From Caprella mutica (lineage: Eukaryota > Arthropoda > Malacostraca > Amphipoda > Caprellidae): DNA of 64,000 nucleotides. Position 1 is the first letter of the stretch; each line of letters starts with the position of its first letter. The stretch spans positions 642,153 through 706,152 of the forward strand of contig CANNZV010000122.1 in NCBI GenBank assembly GCA_947561585.1, given 5' to 3'. The translations under genes were made by a program, and so were the position numbers. The notes under the pieces were generated by a model. It searched no databases. It was not told the DNA's origin and worked only from the letters and a program-made list of their open reading frames with translations. Shown piece by piece: positions 35,741 to 45,085 of this stretch.

Positions 35741-38062
35741 ATGATTCAGCCATTTCTTAAATTTCTCCTAACTACAATATTATTTTTTATTGCAAGCTTT
35801 GGTCAAGCTAATGGTCAATTAGTCATTAATGAATTGATGTCGAATAATTCAAATTCCTTGGTAGATGAAGATGGAGATTTTACCGATTGGATAGAATTAT
35901 ATAATAATAGCAATGAAGCTATCAACCTTTTAAATTATAGTTTATCTGATAAAGCTGATGAACTCAACAAATGGATTTTTCCAGAAATCACAATTGAAGC
36001 ACATAGTTTTCTCATCGTATTTGCATCAGATAAAAATAAATTAGATCCTGATGAATTACACACTAATTTTAAGATTTCCTCTAGCGGGGAATCAATTTTC
36101 TTCTCCAATAACCTAGGGCAAATCATAGATCAAATCGAACCCATCGCACTTTCCACAGACCAATCTTATGGAAGATCACCTGATGGTTCAGATAGTTTTA
36201 TCATACTAAATTTCTCTACTCCCAATAGTTCTAACAATATTAACAATAAACTTACATTCGCATTTGACGGTGGATTTTATACTGATCCTTTTTATCAAAA
36301 AATCAATTCGATAAAAAATGACACCATTTATTATACACTTGATGGAAGTATCCCAACGGTAAATTCCAATAAATTTATTGACTCCTTGATGATTGATTTT
36401 AAGGATGCCGCACCGAACGTAGTTTCAAATATTCAAACCACTCCAGAGCAATCGCAGATTAGTTTAAAAGCATGGGAAGCACCTAATCACATCGTCGATA
36501 AAGCCAACATTCTCAGGTTTGCTTCTTATAAAAATGGACTTCGTACAAGTGAAATTTATACACATACTTATTTAGTGGAAAGTGATGTATTTAAAAAATA
36601 CGATATGCCCATCGTTTCTCTAGTTATCGAAGCCGATGATCTTTTTAATCCTGAATATGGAATCCATGTCCCAGGAATTCATTATGATTCGCTTAATCCA
36701 AGATGGACTGGAAATTACTTTCAGCGAGGTGATGAATGGGAAAGACCAGTACATATTGAATATTATGAAAAAGATGGTCAATTAGGATTTTCGCAAAATG
36801 CAGGTATCAGAATTCATGGAGGAAAAACAAGAAATGTAGCACAAAAATCTTTTAAATTATATGCACGAAATGAATATGGTAAAAAACATTTTGAATATCC
36901 ATTGATGCCTCATCGAGAACAGACTCAGTATAAAAGATTTTTATTGAGAACCACCATGGGGACTTGGTATAACACATTACTCAATGATGTTTTTGCACAT
37001 GAGGTAGCAAGAGGCATGGGGCTTAATTTTCAAGACTATCGACCAGTAATTGTTTTTCTAAATGGAGAATATTGGGGCATCCAAACTTTACGAGATCGAA
37101 TCGATGAAAGGTATCTCGCCTATAGTTATGGTTTAGATAAAGACTCTGTTGAGTTTAGAGGTTTTTATAATCAGCCTTATTTTGGTTTACTTAATTTTAT
37201 GGAAGCTAATGACTTAGCAGAGGATGTTATTTATGATTCTGTAAAAACAAAAATCGATATTGAAAACTTTATTGATTATCATATCACTCAAATGTTTTTC
37301 CAAAATACAGATTGGCCAGCGAACAATATGAGGTTATGGAAAGAAAAAAAACCAGAGGGGAAATGGAAGTGGATATTCTATGATTTAGATGGAGGTTATT
37401 CGAATTTTAATTATGATATGTTTGAGCATATGGCTACCAATGACACCAGCATAGTTCATCCCAATTCTCCCTCCTCTACTTTTATGTTTAGGAAACTGAT
37501 AAAGAATGAAAGATTCAAAAAACAATTTAAAAATAGGTATCTGGAATTATTGAATAATGATCTTCATATTGATACGTTGAGAACTAAATTAAACCAACTT
37601 ATAAATTTATATGAATCTGAAATCTCACGCCATTTTTATAGATGGTATGACAATCAAAAATTTTCCGATTGGAAATATGCTATAGAAGAAAGTATCATAA
37701 CTTTCATTGTCAATAGGCCTTGTGCTGTGGAGAAACACATGGCTGTTTTTTTTGATATCCCACCACTTGATATTTACTGTGTAGATCGAGATATTAAAAA
37801 TACTGACATTAATTTTTTACTTGCTCCAAATCCAAATAATGGAAATTTCTTTCTTTATAATAATTCATCAGAAGAATTAGAAGTTGATATCATCATCACT
37901 AATATTATTGGTCAAACTGTCCATATTGAAAATGAAGTTCCTTTTTTAGAAAATGAAAAAAAATATTTTAATTTTTCTAGCTTACCCAATAATACTTATT
38001 TCCTTACTATTAAAAATGAAGATTTTAATGAGATGAGGAAGTTTATTCTTATCAAGAATTGA
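35741..38062 (+). CDS. Secreted lamin-tail/CotH-kinase-like protein with T9SS domain
   Basis: 773 aa. Signal peptide 1-25. A lamin-tail domain (26-150: LVINELMSNNSNSLVDEDGD, FTDWIELYNNS); a beta segment of the chitobiase C-terminal type (about 180-275); a CotH-like domain (about 285-640) with GIRIHGGKTRNVAQKSFKLY, FLNGEYWGIQTLRDRIDERY and WKWIFYDLDGGY, the Asp and Gly of which match the CotH kinase active region. The C-terminus (APNPNNGNFFLYNNS to the end) is a T9SS sorting domain. CotH proteins phosphorylate secreted or coat proteins in spore formers; the target here is unknown. Confidence 0.88.
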   Translation: MIQPFLKFLLTTILFFIASFGQANGQLVINELMSNNSNSLVDEDGDFTDWIELYNNSNEAINLLNYSLSDKADELNKWIFPEITIEAHSFLIVFASDKNKLDPDELHTNFKISSSGESIFFSNNLGQIIDQIEPIALSTDQSYGRSPDGSDSFIILNFSTPNSSNNINNKLTFAFDGGFYTDPFYQKINSIKNDTIYYTLDGSIPTVNSNKFIDSLMIDFKDAAPNVVSNIQTTPEQSQISLKAWEAPNHIVDKANILRFASYKNGLRTSEIYTHTYLVESDVFKKYDMPIVSLVIEADDLFNPEYGIHVPGIHYDSLNPRWTGNYFQRGDEWERPVHIEYYEKDGQLGFSQNAGIRIHGGKTRNVAQKSFKLYARNEYGKKHFEYPLMPHREQTQYKRFLLRTTMGTWYNTLLNDVFAHEVARGMGLNFQDYRPVIVFLNGEYWGIQTLRDRIDERYLAYSYGLDKDSVEFRGFYNQPYFGLLNFMEANDLAEDVIYDSVKTKIDIENFIDYHITQMFFQNTDWPANNMRLWKEKKPEGKWKWIFYDLDGGYSNFNYDMFEHMATNDTSIVHPNSPSSTFMFRKLIKNERFKKQFKNRYLELLNNDLHIDTLRTKLNQLINLYESEISRHFYRWYDNQKFSDWKYAIEESIITFIVNRPCAVEKHMAVFFDIPPLDIYCVDRDIKNTDINFLLAPNPNNGNFFLYNNSSEELEVDIIITNIIGQTVHIENEVPFLENEKKYFNFSSLPNNTYFLTIKNEDFNEMRKFILIKN

Positions 38063-38119
38063 TGTTTTAATAAATGCTTATTTACCTCTTAAAAAAAATG
38101 CATTTTAATTAGCATCCTA

Positions 38120-40369
38120 TTAAGAATCACGTAATTGAGTAATTATTTCAAGTATAGAAAATGTGATATTTTGTTTACGGATGAGCGCATTTTCATAAGA
38201 AACTAACTGGCTAAGTTCTTGTTTTTTTAGTTGGGCTAAATTCGATTTCTGTAAAATTAATTCTTCTAATCTTATCGATTGAAGATTAGTAATTTTTACA
38301 AATTTTGTAAGATCATCCAAGGCACTTTCTATTTTTCCTTTTCCAATATCATCCATTAAATTTAAGCAGTATTCATCTTTATCTCTAAAACCTCTCTTGG
38401 TAATAAATGCCAAATAGGAAGGGATTTCTAATTGTGGTTTCTCTATTTCTTTAATCTTCTCACTAGTTGATTTATTATTAGAAATTTTCAGCAATTCGAT
38501 TTGACTTTCTAAAAATCTAATTTGATTTTTCATTTCTGCCATAAAAACTTGCATGTTATGTTCAGAAATTGAATGTTCAAAATCAACTAAAAAATTTTCA
38601 TTTTTTGATGAAATATACCCCATGTATTCATCAAACCAAGATTGAAATTGGTTAAAATCATCAATTTCTAAAGGGTTAATATCAACTCTCAATCCATCAT
38701 CAACTTGAACTACATCAAAATACATATTGGCTCCTTTAGCTTTTTTTAGAAAGTCTCTAAAGAATAAAATATATTGCTGAAGGCAAGTTTTCAATGAGTC
38801 AGGAACATTTTTTATTGGTATAGAAATTTTATCTTCTAATCCAAAATCTTTAAGTTTCTCTTTATAATAATCATTTCCCAAAGATTCATTTCCCAAAGTC
38901 ATAGGTTGTTGAATATTTATTTCTTCAACATTACATTGAAGTAGCTTAGCAACTACTTCAAATAGTTGACTTTTATCCACCTTTACTCGATTAATATCTC
39001 TCTGTTTTTGCCACTCAAATAGCATATCATAGTTTTCCAACTTCGTTATTTCTAAAGACGTCACAAGTTTTGACTCTTCATCTCTTAAATCAGCAGCCTT
39101 CTCATATTTTTGGTTTTTGACTGCTTTATTTTTTTCATCTTTTATCTGAATGATTTGTTGCTCTAAATCCTGAATAACAAAGTGGACATCAATTTTCAAC
39201 TCGTCTAAAATATGTTTTCCTAGAGCATCTAAAAGAAACAAAGGTTGATTTGGGAGTTTTTTATTAGGAAAGTATTTACGACTTAATAGAATAGATAATT
39301 CCAGAATATCATCATCTAAACTAATTTTATATAAATACTCATATTCAAATTTCTTTTTCTTTAAAACAGTTCTGGTTTCATGATGAGGAAATGTTTCTAT
39401 GAATAGAGTTTTAAAAACCTCATCTATATCTGGAAAAATATTTTTATAATTTAAATATCTAGTTGTATCCGAAGCAGTTATAATTAGAATACTCTTATTT
39501 TTTATGGTCTCTTTTAACAACAGATATAGGCAAGTCCCATTGTAAAGAGAGTGATTAAAAAATAAATCAGCAAAATCTTCAATAACTAAAATAACATCTT
39601 GATTTTCATTGATCTCTTTTTCAATAGACTTTATTGCTTTATTAAGATTTTTATCTCCTTGGTAAGATTTCAGTAAAGATTGGACATTAAATTTAAGAAT
39701 TTGATTTAGACTAGACTCGTTTTGTTGTTCTTTGATAAAGTCATTTATAAGTGTTTTTTTTCCAATTCCTTTTTCCCCAACTAAAAGGACACTTTTATTA
39801 TTTTTATTTATTTCTTCTTTAATAAGTTTTAATTCCTTTTCCCTATGATTGAATTTAGGGATAAATAATTTGTTACTATCTTCTGTTATACTGTGAGAAT
39901 ATTTTTTTAAAATTTGCGGAGCTGGTATTGTGATGCTTTCAAAATCTTCATCTTTCAAAAATGCAGTTAAGCTTTTATAATTAAAATTTCCAAAACAAAA
40001 ATCATTATTTCCTTTCAATATAGATAATAATAAATGTTCAACTCCAACTTCTGAACTTACTAATATATTTGCTTCTAAGAAAACTACCTTTAATGCTTTT
40101 TCTGCTTGCTTATTTAGTGGTAAATTACCTTTCAACGGAGATACTTCGGAGGAAGTAATTGGCTTTATGTTCTTTGAAAGTTTTGTATATAAAGTAGTAA
40201 TATTTATACTTTCAAAATATTCATTTAAAGGATGACCATATCTCTTACAATTAAGAATAATAGATTTCATCAAATGTTCTACACCGATATACTCACATTG
40301 ATCTTTAATGGCTATTTCTCTTGACTCTGAAATAATCCTTTTGATTTCCGAATTGAATCTTCTATTCAT
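38120..40369 (-). CDS. Degenerate ClpC paralogue with D2 replaced by an effector-associated-like C-terminus
   Basis: 749 aa. Clp_N double repeat (1-145), D1-type AAA domain (~165-400) and UVR segment (400-445, [19 protein letters not shown]) align by eye with clpC at 19953. ATPase signs are damaged: Walker A is GEKGIGKK (198-205) with Lys for the Mg-binding Thr; Walker B reads VIED (Asp/Glu swapped); the arginine-finger stretch has no Arg. From ~490 there is no D2, no second P-loop and no ClpP loop. Instead 510-600 (IPIKNVPDSLKTCLQQYILF, YFDVVQVDDGLRVDINPLEI, FDEYMGYISSKNEN) is a module I do not recognise. Residues 660-749 (CLNLMDDIGKGKIESALDDL ... SILEIITQLRDS) resemble small helical effector-associated domains (EAD11 type, from memory). 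Role unknown; scaffold or sensor inferred. Confidence 0.85.
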   Translation of the reverse strand: MNRRFNSEIKRIISESREIAIKDQCEYIGVEHLMKSIILNCKRYGHPLNEYFESINITTLYTKLSKNIKPITSSEVSPLKGNLPLNKQAEKALKVVFLEANILVSSEVGVEHLLLSILKGNNDFCFGNFNYKSLTAFLKDEDFESITIPAPQILKKYSHSITEDSNKLFIPKFNHREKELKLIKEEINKNNKSVLLVGEKGIGKKTLINDFIKEQQNESSLNQILKFNVQSLLKSYQGDKNLNKAIKSIEKEINENQDVILVIEDFADLFFNHSLYNGTCLYLLLKETIKNKSILIITASDTTRYLNYKNIFPDIDEVFKTLFIETFPHHETRTVLKKKKFEYEYLYKISLDDDILELSILLSRKYFPNKKLPNQPLFLLDALGKHILDELKIDVHFVIQDLEQQIIQIKDEKNKAVKNQKYEKAADLRDEESKLVTSLEITKLENYDMLFEWQKQRDINRVKVDKSQLFEVVAKLLQCNVEEINIQQPMTLGNESLGNDYYKEKLKDFGLEDKISIPIKNVPDSLKTCLQQYILFFRDFLKKAKGANMYFDVVQVDDGLRVDINPLEIDDFNQFQSWFDEYMGYISSKNENFLVDFEHSISEHNMQVFMAEMKNQIRFLESQIELLKISNNKSTSEKIKEIEKPQLEIPSYLAFITKRGFRDKDEYCLNLMDDIGKGKIESALDDLTKFVKITNLQSIRLEELILQKSNLAQLKKQELSQLVSYENALIRKQNITFSILEIITQLRDS

Positions 40370-40565
40370 TTTCCCTTCTTTTATATGTTTGTTATTGTTT
40401 TCTCATTTTAACTAAGACTGAATCCAAATTTAATATTTTTTTTTTTGAAAGATTCAAAATGAAGAAGATGGATTTGGAAAAATAGAATAGTATCAAACGA
40501 ATCCGCAACGCCTTACTAAGCGGATTATTCATTGTTCAAACAAAATCCAAAATAAAATGTTACTT
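40370..40565. other. Intergenic before element C
   Basis: Upstream region of the degenerate ClpC gene. Together with the element at 40566-40735 it makes a 400-bp stretch without a gene between divergent genes. Confidence 0.4.
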
Positions 40566-40735
40566 CACTTAGTAACGGTCAAAAAATAATTTCCCGATTT
40601 GGACGGAATCTTTTGCCCTCATTTTTCATTTTAATTCAGTCAAAGTATTAACAATTATCCCTCATTAAAATAAAAACTGAGAACAAAATATCCTCGTCTA
40701 AATCGGGAACTTATTTTTTGACCGTTACTTAATGT
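40566..40735. repeat. Palindromic element, family C (170 bp)
   Basis: Terminal inverted repeats of about 40 bp: left 40566-40615 region (AGTAACGGTCAAAAAATAAT...) and right 40695-40735, sharing TTCCCGATTT and GACG, with about five mismatches. The interior holds no gene. It lies between the divergent ClpC paralogue and MBL genes. Confidence 0.8.
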
Positions 40736-40770
40736 AAAGAATAGTTCGATAAAATTTGAAAAAGTACTTT

Positions 40771-41820
40771 ATGAAAAACTTTCGACTTCAATTTGGAGGA
40801 AAAATAACACGTGAATTAAAAAATCAATACAAACAATCTCAAAACTGGAAAAATGGCGCTTTCCAAAATTTAGAGAAAACACCACTCGACATTAGTTTAT
40901 GGAAAATCCCCGGAGTCATAGTTAAACAACTTTCAAGTACTATAGATAAAGCACCTGCCCTCCCCTTACCTATATTACCTTTTGATAAAGCGGCCTTTAC
41001 ATCCCCCTCTGAAAAAGCAAAATTTATTTGGTACGGCCATTCCGTTGTTTTGATGCGATTAAAAGGAAAGACACTTTTAATTGATCCAATGCTGGGAAAC
41101 GACACTACTCCTATCGCTCCAATTCCAACAAAACGTTTTTCAGAAAACACGTTATCCTTGATTGATGATTTTCCTGAAATAGATTTGGTTTTGTTGACAC
41201 ATGACCATTACGATCATTTAGATTTTGATAGTATCCAAAAACTAAAATCTAAAACTAAAAAGTATTTTGTTGCCATGGGCGTCAAACGTCATCTGGTTCG
41301 ATGGGGTGTTGCACCTGAATTGATTACCGAATTTGACTGGTGGGATGATAAAAAACTAGAAGGTATTAACATTACATTTACACCAACTCGTCATTTCTCA
41401 GGCAGAGGTTTAACCGATAGAACAAAATCACTTTGGGGAGGTTGGGTTTTTAAAACCGATAATGAAAATATTTGGTTTAGTGGAGATGGTGGTTATGGCA
41501 ATCATTTCGAAGAAGTAGGGAAAAGATTAGGACCTTTTGACTTTGGATTTATGGAATGTGGGCAATATAATGATGACTGGCGACCTATCCATTTATTTCC
41601 TGATGAGGCTATTCAAGCTGCCTTGGATGTGGGAGTCAAAAAAGCAATGCCCGTACATTGGGCGGGGTTTTCATTATCATATCAGCACACTTGGTTTGAG
41701 CCTGCGGATGAATTTGCAAGATTTGCAAAAGCGAAAAATTTAGAATTTGTTTTACCTCCTTTAGGAAAACTATTTGATTCAAATTTTGATACAAAAGAAA
41801 AATGGTGGCAGGCATTTTGA
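40771..41820 (+). CDS. MBL-fold metal-dependent hydrolase (NAPE-PLD/UlaG-like)
   Basis: 349 aa from ATG at 40771; a TTG five codons upstream is not needed. The zinc motif LLTHDHYDHLD (His144, His146, Asp148, His149) and later TPTRHFSGRG, WFSGDGGYG and MPVHWAGF are those of the family that includes NAPE-hydrolysing phospholipase D and bacterial UlaG-like lactonases. Residues ~1-80 are a family-specific N-terminal part. No signal peptide, so probably cytoplasmic. The natural substrate is not known. Confidence 0.92.
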   Translation: MKNFRLQFGGKITRELKNQYKQSQNWKNGAFQNLEKTPLDISLWKIPGVIVKQLSSTIDKAPALPLPILPFDKAAFTSPSEKAKFIWYGHSVVLMRLKGKTLLIDPMLGNDTTPIAPIPTKRFSENTLSLIDDFPEIDLVLLTHDHYDHLDFDSIQKLKSKTKKYFVAMGVKRHLVRWGVAPELITEFDWWDDKKLEGINITFTPTRHFSGRGLTDRTKSLWGGWVFKTDNENIWFSGDGGYGNHFEEVGKRLGPFDFGFMECGQYNDDWRPIHLFPDEAIQAALDVGVKKAMPVHWAGFSLSYQHTWFEPADEFARFAKAKNLEFVLPPLGKLFDSNFDTKEKWWQAF

Positions 41821-41978
41821 CCTCAATGAAAAAACAAAAACATTGAATCCTACCATCAAATAAGTGGTTTTCTCTTTTTGTAAATATAATACTATTCTAC
41901 TGACCATCTACCTGTTATTGAGCTGTTAAACATTTTTTCAATAAATCAAACTTCTAGTTTTTATCTTAATTTTGATTT

Positions 41979-42569
41979 ATGAAAAAATTTAAAATAATTC
42001 TTCTCTTCTTTCTTTTCCAATCTATAATATCTTTTGGTCAAGAAAAATCTCTTCCAGAATTAATAGATACTGATAGTACTTGGGGAAAAGAGATTTTCGA
42101 ATTCCCAATTCGTTTTGCAAAAGAGATTGATTACAAAGGTTATGAGGAAGCAAAATTCCCCAAAGGTTGGTCGAATCGAGATACGATGACATTTTGGACA
42201 TATGCCTTTGCTTGGTATATTGACCTTGATACAATGCTATCAGAAAAAACTTTAGAAAAAGATATTCAAATATATTTTGATGGGTTAAATGAAATAAAAA
42301 TGAAAAGAGAAAATGGAGTGTACATCCCCAACACCGTTGCTCTTTTTCTAAAAAAAGATAATTCTACATTTGTTGGAAAAGTGAGACTTTTCGATAGGTT
42401 TACTAAAAAGAAACTGTTTCAACTCAATGCACTTGTAGAAACTAAATACTGTAAAGAGAAAAAGAAAACGGTTCTTCTTTTTAAATTTTCCCCAAAGGAA
42501 TTTGGACACGAAGTTTGGGATGTTTTAAATGAGTTGAAGGTTAGTAAAGATATTTGTAATCTTAAATAA
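41979..42569 (+). CDS. Secreted protein of unknown function
   Basis: 196 aa with signal peptide 1-20 (MKKFKIILLFFLFQSIISFG). The mature part contains FPKGWSNRDTMTFWTYAFAW and is rich in Lys and Asp; no family recognised. The next gene, a trypsin-like lipoprotein, starts 46 bp later, so both may be co-transcribed. Confidence 0.7.
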   Translation: MKKFKIILLFFLFQSIISFGQEKSLPELIDTDSTWGKEIFEFPIRFAKEIDYKGYEEAKFPKGWSNRDTMTFWTYAFAWYIDLDTMLSEKTLEKDIQIYFDGLNEIKMKRENGVYIPNTVALFLKKDNSTFVGKVRLFDRFTKKKLFQLNALVETKYCKEKKKTVLLFKFSPKEFGHEVWDVLNELKVSKDICNLK

Positions 42570-42615
42570 AAGCCCATTTTCTATAATTATTACATCCCAT
42601 AAAAAATATAATCTC

Positions 42616-43359
42616 ATGAATTTCAAACCATCTTTTGTGTTAATATTGGCAATGACTTTATTTCTAGGGTGTTCCTCAGTAAAAGATTTGGAGCATCGCC
42701 CAATTGGTTTAATTAACAATGTCTCATATTTCGATTCTTCATTTGATAATCCCAATGCATCCAATGGTTTTTTAGTGAAATACAAAAATCAAACTTATGG
42801 AATAACTGCTAAACATATTTTAATGATATCAAAAACTGATAAAATGAAATTTGTTGATTTTGAAGGTGGTTTAAAAGAATGGAAAATGCACCCAAAAAAT
42901 GATAGTACCAATTATGTTGTCATGGATAAATTATTAAATCCCAATAGAAAAGATTCACTTACTTGGAATTATTTATTTACAAATTGGAATACTTATGATG
43001 ATTGGCTGGTTTTTTCTGTCAAAGAAAACAAGACCAATCATAAACCTCTAAAATTTAGAACAGAACCTCTTGAAAAAGGAGAAGATTTATATGCAATTGG
43101 TTGGACTTATAATGATACACTTGGGGCACAACGGATGTATGAATATAAATATCATGAAACAGAAGGTAATTTTCATAACCTCATCCAAGTAAAAGGACCT
43201 CAAAAATTAGGTGGTTTAAGTGGTGCTCCTGTTGTTGATAAAAATGGAAAAATCGTAGGTTTAGTTACTTCTGCTGATGAAAATGAAAAAACAAAAGAAG
43301 TAATTTTACAAGCTACAAGCATGAAAAATGTACTTCAATATATTTCTAAATTACATTAA
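42616..43359 (+). CDS. Trypsin-like serine protease lipoprotein
   Basis: 247 aa. Lipobox FLGC (Cys19). Chymotrypsin-fold triad: His67 in YGITAKHIL, Asp129 in TYDDWLVF, Ser202 in LGGLSGAPVV. All three are present and in the right order and spacing, although the protein is otherwise far from classical trypsins. Probably periplasm-facing. It follows a small secreted-protein gene. It lacks a C-terminal PDZ domain, so it is not a DegP. Confidence 0.85.
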   Translation: MNFKPSFVLILAMTLFLGCSSVKDLEHRPIGLINNVSYFDSSFDNPNASNGFLVKYKNQTYGITAKHILMISKTDKMKFVDFEGGLKEWKMHPKNDSTNYVVMDKLLNPNRKDSLTWNYLFTNWNTYDDWLVFSVKENKTNHKPLKFRTEPLEKGEDLYAIGWTYNDTLGAQRMYEYKYHETEGNFHNLIQVKGPQKLGGLSGAPVVDKNGKIVGLVTSADENEKTKEVILQATSMKNVLQYISKLH

Positions 43360-43709
43360 TATTGGTTCAAAATGATTTTTTGTGTGGATAAAAAATGATT
43401 TATAGCATTAATATTTCACTTATCAGATTTCTCTTCAGAGCCTATTTTTATCCTACATTCTGCCTCAAAAAAGATATATTAAGCTTACATTTCATATTTT
43501 AATACCTCTCAAACACTTCATCATACTACACAACATCCAGAGAAAATGTACGAAAACTGTACATTTTCAGTACATCAAGAACAATTTAGTAACCACATTT
43601 CACTACTCATTTACATTACTTAGTAATATGCTGCTAAATTAATTAATAAATATTTCTCATATTAGCATTTGACAATTCGAAATTAAATTATAAATCTAAA
43701 AACTTAATT
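43360..43709. promoter_or_regulatory. Intergenic with perfect palindrome
   Basis: 350 bp without a gene. GAAAATGTAC-7-GTACATTTTC (43542-43568) is a perfect 10-bp inverted repeat, 140 bp before the next start, possibly an operator. No TAnnTTTG box seen. Confidence 0.45.
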
Positions 43710-44996
43710 ATGAAAAAAATTTACTTTTCACTTTTGTTATTATTCTCATTCACAAGTTTGTTTTCTCAAATTGAAGGAACATGGAAATTGTCACCTACTG
43801 CTGCGGCTTTAGGTGTAGGTCCTGGATTAGGCGATCTTTCATGGTGGTCAAATTCTGAAGCTGATGTATCAACTAGAGCTTGTCTTTTTGATGACAAGTT
43901 TATTTTTAATGCTGATGGGTCTTTTATGAATGTTCAAGATGGTGATACGTGGTTAGAAGCTTGGCAAGGAACTGATCCTGAAGCTTGTGGTGCACCGGTT
44001 GCTCCTCATGATGGATCAGGTGCTGCAACTTGGTCTTACGATGATGCGGCAGGAACAATTACACTTACAGGAACTGGAGCACATTTAGGTCTTGCTAAAG
44101 TATTTAATCTTGGAGAACTTACTTCTCCAGCAAGTGCACCAGGTGAAATCACTTATTTAGTAAATCTTGATGGCAATACTATGATTCTTGATATTGAGAT
44201 TGCTGGTGGTGGATATTGGCATTTTGTTTTAGAGAAAGATGTTCCAGTTTTAGCTGATCCATTAACAGGATCAATCTGGAAATTGGCACCTGTTGCTCAA
44301 GCATTAGCTGTAGGACCTGCTCAAGGAGACTTCTCTTGGTGGGCAAGTAGTGCTGATGATGTATCAACAAGAGCTTGTTTATTCGATGACCAATTTGTAT
44401 TTAATGCTGATGGTACTTTTATGAATGTTCAAGATGGCGAAACTTGGTTAGAGCCATGGCAAGGATCTGATCCTGAAGTATGTGGTGCGCCAATCGCTCC
44501 TCATGACGGATCAAACCCAGCAACATGGGAATATGATGAAGCTGCAGGAACGCTTACACTTACAGGTGTTGGAGCACATTTAGGTCTTGCTAAAGTACAT
44601 AATGGAGGAGAGCTTGCTGCTCCAGGAGATGCACCTGCTTCTATTACTTACCCAGTAGTTTTTGATGGGAATACAATGACAGTAGATATCGAATTTGGTA
44701 CTACTGGATTTTGGCATTTTGTTCTTGAAAGAGAAGGATCAACAAGTAATGTAGAGATAGCAAAAGAAGACCTTTTCAAATTCTACCCTAACCCTGCAAA
44801 TTCAGTAATTCAAATCGAATCTGAGAATGTAATTGATCAATTAGTTATTCGTGATATTACTGGTAAAGCATTAATTACAAGAACTAATATCTCAAATGAA
44901 ACTATCAATGTTTCAAGTTTGATTAACGGTTTCTATATTATTGAAGCTCGTTCTGGTAACAAAATTTCTGTTGAGAAATTAAGTATTAATAAATAA
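43710..44996 (+). CDS. Secreted protein with two tandem ~165-aa domains and T9SS sorting domain
   Basis: 428 aa. Signal peptide 1-19 (ends LFSQ). Two copies of one domain, about 22-185 and 190-350, each with GTWKL or SIWKL, GDLSWW/GDFSWW, VSTRACLFDD, FNADG, MNVQDG, GAPVAPHDGS or GAPIAPHDGS, GAHLGLAKV and GYWHFVLE/GFWHFVLE. The copies are about 70-75% identical, so the duplication is fairly recent. The domain is widespread in marine Bacteroidota secreted proteins, sometimes beside glycan-active domains; its fold may be lipocalin-like (guess). The C-terminus (LFKFYPNPANSVIQIES to EKLSINK) is a T9SS type A domain. Confidence 0.88.
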   Translation: MKKIYFSLLLLFSFTSLFSQIEGTWKLSPTAAALGVGPGLGDLSWWSNSEADVSTRACLFDDKFIFNADGSFMNVQDGDTWLEAWQGTDPEACGAPVAPHDGSGAATWSYDDAAGTITLTGTGAHLGLAKVFNLGELTSPASAPGEITYLVNLDGNTMILDIEIAGGGYWHFVLEKDVPVLADPLTGSIWKLAPVAQALAVGPAQGDFSWWASSADDVSTRACLFDDQFVFNADGTFMNVQDGETWLEPWQGSDPEVCGAPIAPHDGSNPATWEYDEAAGTLTLTGVGAHLGLAKVHNGGELAAPGDAPASITYPVVFDGNTMTVDIEFGTTGFWHFVLEREGSTSNVEIAKEDLFKFYPNPANSVIQIESENVIDQLVIRDITGKALITRTNISNETINVSSLINGFYIIEARSGNKISVEKLSINK

Positions 44997-45022
44997 GCAG
45001 CAATTTATTTTGCTAAATATTA

Positions 45023-45057
45023 CCCCGAATTTCCTTGAAGGAAATTCGGGGTTTTTT
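45023..45057 (+). terminator. Strong terminator after the tandem-domain gene
   Basis: CCCCGAATTTCC / GGAAATTCGGGG with a short loop and TTTTTT; 27 bp after the stop. Confidence 0.93.
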
Positions 45058-45085
45058 ATTGGGATAAAATGTCTGGTAGATTATC

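Noticed and set aside
38120..43359. A complete conflict system formed by the ClpC paralogue, MBL enzyme and trypsin-like protease
   Set aside because: The protease has a lipobox and the MBL protein has no effector-associated tail; orientations differ and a palindromic element lies between, so a joint system is not supported.
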